A stretch of DNA of 5,374 nt, from NCBI GenBank assembly GCA_035295985.1, contig DATHBT010000351.1, positions 1 to 5,374 of the forward strand, written 5' to 3'. The notes beneath the pieces are model-generated. The model was not told the origin of the DNA, searched no databases, and saw only the letters and a list, made by a program, of their open reading frames with translations. Made by a program: the position numbers and the translations under genes. Of this stretch, positions 1 through 5,374 are shown piece by piece. Source of the stretch: JAIVGV01 sp035295985 (GTDB taxonomy: Bacteria > Acidobacteriota > Blastocatellia > Pyrinomonadales > Pyrinomonadaceae). Within the stretch, counting starts at the first letter, position 1; the number at the start of each line of letters is the position of its first letter.

Positions 1-1
1 G

Positions 2-73
2 AAGTCGGGCGGCGTGAGGCCGAACGGCACGCGCGCCGCGAACGGGAACGGGAATGGCTCGCGAGCCGAATAA
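2..73 (+). CDS. C-terminal tail of an upstream gene (partial), possibly a sensor kinase
   Basis: The frame starting at base 2 is open from the window edge to a TAA at 71-73 and gives a flexible, Gly/Asn-rich tail ending NGNGNGSRAE. Its third codon positions are almost all G or C, matching the other genes here. The competing frame from base 1 (stop 85-87) has poorer third-position GC. The tail overlaps the start of the response regulator by 20 bases, a typical arrangement for co-translated two-component genes. That the missing gene is a LytS-type or other histidine kinase is inferred only from position; no kinase motif lies inside the window. Confidence 0.35.
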   Translation, partial: KSGGVRPNGTRAANGNGNGSRAE

Positions 74-854
74 AATCCGCGCGCTGATCGTGGACGACGA
101 GCCGTTCGCGCGGGAGCGCGTGCGCCGCCTGCTCTCGTCGGACGCGGACATCGAACTCGTCGGCGAGTGTGCCGACGGCTTCGCCGCCGTCCGGATGATC
201 GAGGAGCGCGCCCCCGACCTCCTCTTCCTCGACATACAGATGCCGGGGAAGACCGGCTTCGACGTGCTCGAAGAGATCGACGCCGAGCAGACGCCCGTCG
301 TCGTCTTCCTCACGGCCTACGACCAGTACGCGGTGCGCGCCTTCGACGCCTGCGCGCTCGACTACCTCCTCAAGCCCTTCGACGAAGAACGATTCGAGCG
401 GGCGCTCTCGCGCGCCAAGACGCAGATCCGCCGCGACGCCGCGCCCGAAGACCCGGACGACGACACGGCCTCGCCGCTCGCGCCGCGCGACGCGAACGGC
501 TCGCACAGGCACGCCTCGCCGCTCGAACGCTTCGTCGTCAAGGCTTCTGGCCGCATCTTCTTCCTGAAGGCCGACGAGGTTGACTGGATCGAGGCTTACG
601 GCAACTACGTCCGCCTGCACGTCGGCAAGTCCGCGTATCTTTTGCGCGAACCCATCGGCTCGATGGAGGCGCGCGTCGATCCCGCGCGCTTCCTGCGCAT
701 ACACCGCTCCGCCCTCGTCAACGTCGGGCGCATACGCGAGATGCAGCCCATGTTCCACGGCCAGTACGCGGTCGTCCTCCACGACGGCACGCAGCTCACG
801 CTCTCGCGCCGCTACCGCGCGAAACTCCAGCAGACGCTCGGCAATACCTTCTAA
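54..854 (+). CDS. LytR/AlgR-family response regulator (receiver + LytTR DNA-binding domain)
   Basis: This is a 266-residue cytoplasmic two-component regulator. The receiver domain (about 8-122) has the acidic pair D14/D15 in LIVDDEP, the phospho-acceptor D60 in FLDIQMPG, the switch T87 in FLTAYD, and K107 in the LLKPF motif. A charged, Pro/Asp-rich linker (about 123-157) leads to a LytTR DNA-binding domain (about 158-262), recognisable from WIEAYGNYVRLH, FLRIHRSALVN and LSRRYRAKL. LytTR proteins usually bind direct repeats as dimers after phosphorylation of the receiver. The ATG at 54 places the receiver at the usual distance from the N terminus. There is no strong Shine-Dalgarno, only a GGGA-like stretch, which fits translational coupling to the overlapping upstream frame. 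The cognate kinase is probably just outside the window, and target genes cannot be read from the sequence. Confidence 0.95.
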   Translation: MAREPNKIRALIVDDEPFARERVRRLLSSDADIELVGECADGFAAVRMIEERAPDLLFLDIQMPGKTGFDVLEEIDAEQTPVVVFLTAYDQYAVRAFDACALDYLLKPFDEERFERALSRAKTQIRRDAAPEDPDDDTASPLAPRDANGSHRHASPLERFVVKASGRIFFLKADEVDWIEAYGNYVRLHVGKSAYLLREPIGSMEARVDPARFLRIHRSALVNVGRIREMQPMFHGQYAVVLHDGTQLTLSRRYRAKLQQTLGNTF

Positions 855-1219
855 CCGGCCGCGTGCGCCGCCCGCTCTCGCCGCCCGCGCCCGGCGAGTG
901 AGACGGCCAGCAGGACGAGTCCGTAAACGGTGGCGAGGAGCGCCACGAAGATGCCGACGTTGCGGTGCGGCGGGAGCGCCGCGTAGATGTGGAAGGCGAC
1001 GAGCGCGACGGCCGTGAAGATCGTCAGTTGCCGCGCATTTGTCCAGCGCCGCAGGCGCGAGATACCTGCGACGGCGAGCGCGAGGCTCACGAGCGCGCCG
1101 ACGAGGCCGATGACGAGGGGCTGCGTCTCGCCCCCGCGGACGCCCCTGATCCAGAGTTCCGCGACCGCGCCGTAGCCGAGGCAGAGGGCCAAGAGGATGT
1201 TGAGCACTGCGAGCGCCAT
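851..1219 (-). CDS. Small four-helix integral membrane protein, unknown function
   Basis: This gene encodes 122 residues from the ATG whose complement is at 1217-1219. I chose it over the upstream in-frame start (near 1306) because an AGGGAG ribosome site lies 8 bases before it and the hydrophobic segment begins immediately. Four membrane segments are visible at about 3-24, 34-53, 64-82 and 86-109. Short Arg-rich loops follow (ISRLRRW at 53-59, and the GRGRRER tail at 110-116), suggesting both the 2-3 loop and the C terminus face the cytoplasm. I recognise no catalytic or binding motif and cannot name the family; it resembles many small uncharacterised membrane proteins. It converges on the response regulator, with the two stop codons overlapping, and diverges from the antiporter gene. 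Confidence 0.75.
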   Translation of the reverse strand: MALAVLNILLALCLGYGAVAELWIRGVRGGETQPLVIGLVGALVSLALAVAGISRLRRWTNARQLTIFTAVALVAFHIYAALPPHRNVGIFVALLATVYGLVLLAVSLAGRGRRERAAHAAG

Positions 1220-1338
1220 CTTCCGTTCTCCCTGAGTAAAGGATTTGACTGCGGGCTCGGTTAGACACCGGCCGGCGCGCGCTGTTCCCGCGCGGCGGGA
1301 GTTCAAAAGCGCGCCGTTTGTGTGTTAAAACAGCGGCC
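1220..1338. promoter_or_regulatory. Divergent intergenic region with control signals for both flanking genes
   Basis: This 119-base spacer separates two divergently read genes and should hold both promoters. On the plus strand the best pair I can find is TTCAAA (1302-1307) and TTAAAA (1325-1330) with a 17-base spacer. Both boxes are weak matches to the housekeeping consensus. If real, transcription would start within a few bases of the antiporter ATG at 1339, giving a leaderless or nearly leaderless message, which agrees with the lack of a Shine-Dalgarno there. A perfect 6-bp inverted repeat, TCCCGC-GCG-GCGGGA, sits at 1286-1300. I could not pick a convincing minus-strand promoter. Confidence 0.35.
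1228..1233 (-). promoter_or_regulatory. Ribosome binding site AGGGAG of the small membrane protein
   Basis: Read on the minus strand, AGGGAG lies 8 bases before the ATG complement at 1217-1219. It decides the start in favour of a 122-residue product over a 151-residue one whose extra N terminus is charged and not membrane-like. Confidence 0.7.
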
Positions 1339-2610
1339 ATGGCTGAACCCGCAACCGAGCATTCGCAGCACACGCCCGCCCCGCGGCCCCGCGCGCGCCG
1401 CCCGTGGTACAGGCCCTCGCTCAACTGGCTGCTCGTCTTCGTGCCCGTCGCCGCCGCCTTGCGCTTCGTGCCCGCGTGGGAGAACCCGACGGCGCTCTTC
1501 ATCGTCTCGTGCCTCGCGATCATCCCGCTCGCCGGCTGGATGGGGCGCGCGACCGAACACCTCGCCGAGCACCTCGGCGAGGGCGTCGGCGGCCTCCTGA
1601 ACGCGACTTTCGGCAACGCCGCCGAACTCATCATCGCGCTCTTCGCGCTCTCGAAGGGGTTGCAGGGCGTGGTGAAGGCTTCGATCACGGGGTCGATCAT
1701 CGGCAACATCCTGCTCGTGCTCGGCCTGTCCCTCTTCCTCGGCGGCGCGAAGTTCACCAAGCAGGTCTTCAACCGCACGGCCGCGAGCGTGACGGCGACG
1801 GCGCTCACGCTCGCCGCCATCGCGCTCATCATCCCGACGATCTTCCACCAGGCGGCCGCGCAGGTGCCGGTCGCCGCGGGCGGCTGGACGCCGGAGCGCG
1901 AGCAGCAGTTGTCGCTCGCCATCGCCATCGTGCTCTTCCTGACATACATCGGCACGCTCGTCTTCTCGCTCGTCACGCACAAGCAACTGTTCGCGGGCGA
2001 GTCGGCGAAGGGCGCGCAGGGCGGGGCCGAGCCTGACGCGCCGCTGCTGCCCGAGCGCGGCGTCGTGGCCGAGGTCGGGCGCGAGCGCACGGAGGCGGAG
2101 GAGCACGGCGTCTCCTGGTCGTGGAAGAAGGCCGCGCTGATCCTGTTCGTCGCGACCGCCTTCGTCGCGCTCGTCTCAGAGTTCCTGGTCGGCGCGGTCG
2201 AGGACGCGCGCACGGAGTTAGGCTTCACCGAAGTCTTCGTCGGCGTGATCGTCGTCGCCATCATCGGCAACGCGGCCGAGCACTCTTCGGCCATCCTGAT
2301 GGCGATGCGCAACAAGATGGACTTGAGCATCGGCATCGCCGTAGGCTCCAGCCTGCAGATCGCACTCTTCGTCGCGCCCATCCTCGTCTTCGCGTCCTAC
2401 TTCCTCGGGCCGGGCACGATGAACCTCGAGTTCACGATCCCCGAGGTGGTCGCCGTCATCGCCTCGATCATCATCGTCGAGCAGATCGCCAGCGACGGCG
2501 AGAGCAGTTGGATCGAGGGCGTGCAGCTGCTCTCCGTCTACGCCGTCCTCGCGATCCTCTTCTACTTCCTGCCCGACGTGCACGCGCCCGCGCCCGGCCC
2601 GGCGCACTAA
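1339..2610 (+). CDS. cax: Calcium/proton antiporter, CAX family (ChaA-like)
   Basis: This 423-residue inner-membrane protein should exchange cytoplasmic Ca2+ (possibly other divalent or alkali cations) for protons. It has the two inverted halves of the CaCA superfamily. The first carries the c-1 motif GNAAELI (residues 92-98, E96) followed by SITGSIIGNILLVLGLS (115-131). The second carries the c-2 motif GNAAEHSSAI (310-319, E314) followed by VGSSLQIALFVAPI (335-348). About eleven membrane segments are visible, and the halves are split by a hydrophilic, Glu-rich loop (about 216-258), as is usual for CAX proteins. Length fits the family. I chose ATG 1339 over an in-frame TTG at 1318 because conserved sequence starts well inside either, and TTG would add only MCVKTAA; neither has a good ribosome site. 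A large antisense reading frame over its first half is a shadow of high GC. The exact ion cannot be read from sequence. Confidence 0.93.
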   Translation: MAEPATEHSQHTPAPRPRARRPWYRPSLNWLLVFVPVAAALRFVPAWENPTALFIVSCLAIIPLAGWMGRATEHLAEHLGEGVGGLLNATFGNAAELIIALFALSKGLQGVVKASITGSIIGNILLVLGLSLFLGGAKFTKQVFNRTAASVTATALTLAAIALIIPTIFHQAAAQVPVAAGGWTPEREQQLSLAIAIVLFLTYIGTLVFSLVTHKQLFAGESAKGAQGGAEPDAPLLPERGVVAEVGRERTEAEEHGVSWSWKKAALILFVATAFVALVSEFLVGAVEDARTELGFTEVFVGVIVVAIIGNAAEHSSAILMAMRNKMDLSIGIAVGSSLQIALFVAPILVFASYFLGPGTMNLEFTIPEVVAVIASIIIVEQIASDGESSWIEGVQLLSVYAVLAILFYFLPDVHAPAPGPAH

Positions 2611-2613
2611 AGA

Positions 2614-2726
2614 GTGGTCAGTTGTCCGTGGTCAGTTGTCAGTTGTCCGAGACGTGGCGACTTGATGCCGGCGGCTAAACCTGAAAGCCTCGCCGGACGT
2701 ACAACGGACTACGGACAACTGGCTAC
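2614..2726. repeat. Heptad-repeat inverted element 1 between the antiporter and TPR genes
   Basis: The left arm is a degenerate 7-base tandem: TCAGTTG, TCCGTGG, TCAGTTG, TCAGTTG, TCCGAGA (2618-2652). The right arm (2699-2726), read on the minus strand, has the same period: CCAGTTG, TCCGTAG, TCCGTTG. Arms 2614-2641 and 2699-2726 pair over about 28 positions with roughly six mismatches, of which several would be G-U pairs in RNA. The centre contains a smaller inverted pair, CCGGCG (2668-2673) and CGCCGG (2690-2695). The heptad unit is related to that of the second element at 4523-4628. No protein is encoded. It resembles dispersed non-autonomous hairpin repeats; copy number elsewhere is unknown. 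Confidence 0.7.
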
Positions 2727-2736
2727 CGACCGTTTT
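2614..2736 (+). terminator. Possible terminator of the antiporter transcript, made from repeat element 1
   Basis: The imperfect hairpin formed by the repeat arms begins 4 bases after the antiporter stop and is followed by a T-tract, GTTTTT (2731-2736 region), about 5 bases after the right arm. This gives the shape of an intrinsic terminator, but the loop is long (about 57 bases) and the stem is imperfect, so termination is an inference. Confidence 0.35.
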
Positions 2737-2737
2737 T

Positions 2738-2743
2738 GAAAGG
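2738..2743 (+). promoter_or_regulatory. Ribosome binding site GAAAGG of the TPR gene
   Basis: GAAAGG lies 9 bases before the ATG at 2753 and supports that start over the in-frame TTG at 2744, which would sit directly against the site. Confidence 0.55.
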
Positions 2744-2752
2744 TTGAACATA

Positions 2753-4546
2753 ATGTCACTCATCCCGCGCCGCCTCCTCGCGCTGCTGTTCCTCGCCGCC
2801 GCCGCTTCGTCCGCCGCTTACGCGCAGGAGGCGAGGCTCGGCCGCGTCGAGTTCCCCACCTCGACCCGCTCGCGCGAGGCGCAGGAGCATTTCATACGGG
2901 GTGTCGCCGCGCTCCACTCGTTCTGGTACGAGGAGGCGCTGGAAGAATTCCGCGCGGCGGCGAAGCTCGACCCTGACTTCGCGATGGCCCACTGGGGCGA
3001 GGCGATGGCGCACAACCACCCGCTCTGGTCGGAGCAGGACACGGAGCTTGCGCGCGGCGCGCTCGGACGGATCAAAGACACCTCGAAACTTACGCCGCGC
3101 GAGCGCGGGCTCGTCGAAGCCGTCCGCACGCTCTACGGCGAGGGCGACAAGCTCGCTCGCGACAATGCGTATGCCGCCGCGATGGAGCGGCTGCACCGCG
3201 AGCACCCGCAAGACCTGGAGGTGGCGAGCTTCTACTCGCTCGCGCTGCTCGGCACTGTCCGCTTCGGCGACCGGGGCTTTACGCGCCAGATGAAGGCCGG
3301 CGCAATCGCGCTGTGGGTTTACGAGAAAAACCCGCAGCACCCCGGCGCGGCCCACTACATCATCCACTCGTTCGACGACCCCGAACACGCAATACTTGCG
3401 CTCCCGGCCGCGCGACGCTACGCCGAGATCGCGCCGGCCGCGCACCACGCGCGCCACATGCCGTCGCACATCTTCATCCAGTTGGGGATGTGGCCGGAGG
3501 CCGCCGCCTCGAACGAGTCCGCCTGGAAAGTCTCGACCGACTGGGTCGAGCGCAAGAAGCTCGCGGCGGGTCTTCGCGACTACCACAGCCTCCACTGGCT
3601 GACCTACATCTATCTACAGCAGGGCCGCTACGAGGACGCGGAAAAACTCCTGACCATGAAACTGCGTGACATGGAGGCGAGCGGCTACGACGCGCGCGTC
3701 TCGCGCGCCTACGTTGACATGGCCGGCGCGTACCTCGTCGAGACCGGCCGCTGGGACAAGGCCGCGCCGCTCCTCGACGCGCTCAAGAAGATGGGCAAGG
3801 GCTCGGCGGCCTACGGCGACGCGCCCGCGGCCGACTCCTGCCACGCGAAGGCCGCCGCGCCGGAGCAGTCGCAACCCCCTGCCGCCTCACAGTCGAGCGC
3901 CGCCGCGACGACGCAGACAAACGCCGCCGCCGCGCCGCAAGCGAACGCGAAGCCCCCGGCTGTGACGCGCGACGACGCGGTCAACCGCATGTACGCGCTA
4001 CACCTGCGCGGGCTGGTCGCCGCGCACACGAAGGACTTCACGACGGCCGAGAAGATCGTCGCGGAGCTGCGCGCGCTCCGCGAGGCTTTCGAGCGTGCGC
4101 CGCTCGGCAAGCGCCTCGGCGTGCTTGAGTCGGAAGTGGGAGCCGCGACCGCCGCCGCGCGCGGCAAGTTCGACGAGGCAATCGAGTTGATGCAGCGCGC
4201 CACCAAACTCGAAGAGGAGATGTCGCCGCCTTCCGGGCCGCCCGACTTCTTCAAGCCGTCGCACGAGATGTTCGGCGAAATCCTCTTGCAGGCGGGCCGC
4301 CCGAAGGAGGCCGCCGGGCAGTTCGCCGTCGCGCTGCAACGCCAGCCCAACCGCGCACGCGCGCTCCTCGGCGCGGCGCGCGCCGCCGCGGCGGCGAAGG
4401 ACGACGCGGGCGCTGCGGCCGCCTACCGCGACCTGCTGCGCCACTGGCAGAGCGCCGACGCGTCGCTCGCGGAACTGCGCGAGGCGCGCACGTTCGTCGA
4501 GCAGGCGCGCGGCAACTGGCGAGTTCAGTTTTCAGTTTTCAGATAA
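2753..4546 (+). CDS. Secreted TPR protein with conserved histidine-rich core
   Basis: This 597-residue exported protein has a Sec signal peptide at 1-24 (RR, hydrophobic core, AYA cut before QEA). The first TPR-like unit covers about 43-76 (FWYEEALEEFRAAAKLDPDFAMAHW, split by the helix turn). The central part carries HPGAAHYIIHSFDDPEHA (196-213) and AHHARHMPSHIF (230-241), then DYHSLHWLTYIYLQQGRYEDAE (276-297). These His-rich motifs recur in a widespread family of TPR proteins but are not part of the TPR consensus. An Ala/Gln/Pro low-complexity linker (about 365-404) separates a second TPR block ending with a clear repeat around 502-575. The last seven residues, VQFSVFR, and the stop are encoded by a heptad DNA repeat, so the original C terminus may be replaced. 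It probably works in the periplasm as a scaffold; function and any metal binding are unproven. Confidence 0.88.
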   Translation: MSLIPRRLLALLFLAAAASSAAYAQEARLGRVEFPTSTRSREAQEHFIRGVAALHSFWYEEALEEFRAAAKLDPDFAMAHWGEAMAHNHPLWSEQDTELARGALGRIKDTSKLTPRERGLVEAVRTLYGEGDKLARDNAYAAAMERLHREHPQDLEVASFYSLALLGTVRFGDRGFTRQMKAGAIALWVYEKNPQHPGAAHYIIHSFDDPEHAILALPAARRYAEIAPAAHHARHMPSHIFIQLGMWPEAAASNESAWKVSTDWVERKKLAAGLRDYHSLHWLTYIYLQQGRYEDAEKLLTMKLRDMEASGYDARVSRAYVDMAGAYLVETGRWDKAAPLLDALKKMGKGSAAYGDAPAADSCHAKAAAPEQSQPPAASQSSAAATTQTNAAAAPQANAKPPAVTRDDAVNRMYALHLRGLVAAHTKDFTTAEKIVAELRALREAFERAPLGKRLGVLESEVGAATAAARGKFDEAIELMQRATKLEEEMSPPSGPPDFFKPSHEMFGEILLQAGRPKEAAGQFAVALQRQPNRARALLGAARAAAAAKDDAGAAAAYRDLLRHWQSADASLAELREARTFVEQARGNWRVQFSVFR

Positions 4547-4628
4547 GACAAGCTCCGTAGAAGAGAGCTATCAGCTTTCAGTTAAGCCACATTGCCTGGC
4601 TGAAAACTGAAAACTGAAAACTGAAAAC
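4523..4628. repeat. Heptad-repeat inverted element 2 at the 3' end of the TPR gene
   Basis: The right arm contains four perfect tandem copies of CTGAAAA (4600-4627). The left arm contains its complement, TTTTCAG, in 2.7 copies (4524-4542). A degenerate internal copy, CTTTCAG, lies at 4575-4581. The arms give a 19-bp perfect stem around a 57-base centre. An inner hairpin, AGCCA-loop-TGGCT (4585-4601 region), is also possible and competes with or extends the outer stem. The element overlaps the last codons and stop of the TPR gene. It could act as a boundary or terminator for that transcript, but there is no direct evidence. It has the shape of a small non-autonomous repeat or MITE-like unit without transposase. 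Confidence 0.85.
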
Positions 4629-4641
4629 CACTGCGCGTTGT

Positions 4642-4670
4642 TTGCGCGCGCCCCTTTAATCGAGTTTAAT
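4642..4670 (+). promoter_or_regulatory. Weak candidate promoter for the selenoperoxiredoxin gene
   Basis: TTTAAT occurs twice with a 10-base period (4655-4660 and 4665-4670) in an AT-richer island. The second copy has TTGCGC (4642-4647) 17 bases upstream, a poor -35. The spacing to the gene (58 bases from the second box to the ATG) would leave a short leader. The spacer from 4629 to 4727 holds nothing else convincing except the ribosome site. Confidence 0.25.
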
Positions 4671-4714
4671 GGCGCTCGGTTCTTCCCGCGTTGATGGCCG
4701 TTCCCTAACACTTC

Positions 4715-4719
4715 GGAGG
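4715..4719 (+). promoter_or_regulatory. Strong ribosome binding site GGAGG of the selenoperoxiredoxin gene
   Basis: GGAGG lies 8 bases before the ATG at 4728, an ideal spacing, and decides for this start over the adjacent in-frame TTG at 4725. Confidence 0.8.
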
Positions 4720-4727
4720 TTCGATTG

Positions 4728-5348
<621 letters not shown>

Positions 5349-5354
5349 CTCGAC

Positions 5355-5374
5355 CGGCGATTCGCCGCGGTTTT
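5355..5374 (+). terminator. Probable intrinsic terminator after the selenoperoxiredoxin gene (cut by window edge)
   Basis: A CGGCG-ATT-CGCCG hairpin (5355-5367) is followed by CGG and at least four T residues at the window end, 6 bases after the TAA. The T-tract may continue beyond the window. The stem is short (5 bp) but GC-only. Confidence 0.45.

Noticed and set aside
1220..1306. N-terminal extension of the small membrane protein to the start near 1306
   Set aside because: The extension is charged, lies before a good AGGGAG site, and would consume the promoter region of the divergent gene pair.
1303..2106. Long minus-strand ORF (267 residues) antisense to the antiporter
   Set aside because: Composition is Arg/Glu/Asp/Gly-rich with no domain, the typical shadow of a high-GC3 gene; the opposite strand encodes a clear CAX protein.
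2614..2652. CRISPR-like array in the repeated TCAGTTG stretch
   Set aside because: Units are 7 bases with no spacers and are inverted across the element, so this is a tandem/inverted repeat and not CRISPR.
2749..2754. CATAAT as a -10 box for the TPR gene
   Set aside because: It overlaps the start codon, has no -35 at proper distance, and the next in-frame Met lies beyond the signal peptide.
2756..3595. Long minus-strand ORF (279 residues) antisense to the TPR gene
   Set aside because: Shadow frame with no recognisable domain; the plus strand has a signal peptide and TPR motifs.

Overview
The window is a GC-rich, densely coding bacterial segment with strong G/C preference at third codon positions. 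It looks like Acidobacteriota, perhaps Blastocatellia or a relative. This rests on the gene style (LytTR regulator, secreted His-rich TPR protein, lipoprotein redoxin) and on short-period inverted repeats between genes, and it is an inference, not a proven assignment.

Layout. Positions 2-73 appear to hold the tail of an upstream gene, possibly a sensor kinase, overlapping the start of a LytR/AlgR-type response regulator (54-854, +). A small four-helix membrane protein of unknown function (851-1219, -) converges on it, and the two stop codons overlap. A 119-bp divergent spacer separates that gene from a CAX-type Ca2+/H+ antiporter (1339-2610, +). Next come a heptad-repeat inverted element (about 2614-2726), a secreted TPR protein (2753-4546, +) and a second heptad inverted repeat (4523-4628) that supplies the last codons and stop of the TPR gene. 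Last is a redoxin/peroxiredoxin lipoprotein (4728-5348, +) and a probable terminator at the right edge.

Main result. The peroxiredoxin is split by a single in-frame TGA at 5010-5012, exactly where the family carries its peroxidatic cysteine (AFTGG-U-TQEM). Both halves stay in one frame and together make a full-length AhpC/TSA-type domain. Fourteen bases after the TGA, a 22-nt hairpin (5027-5048) has a short GGC loop and a bulged U, resembling the bacterial SECIS element. I read the gene as one selenoprotein of 206 residues with selenocysteine at residue 95, preceded by a lipoprotein signal. Automatic gene calling would report two short ORFs or a pseudogene.

The genes do not form one obvious pathway. 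The regulator probably belongs with an upstream kinase. The antiporter, TPR protein and selenoperoxiredoxin are same-strand neighbours separated by repeat elements that may act as transcriptional boundaries, so they are probably separate transcription units.
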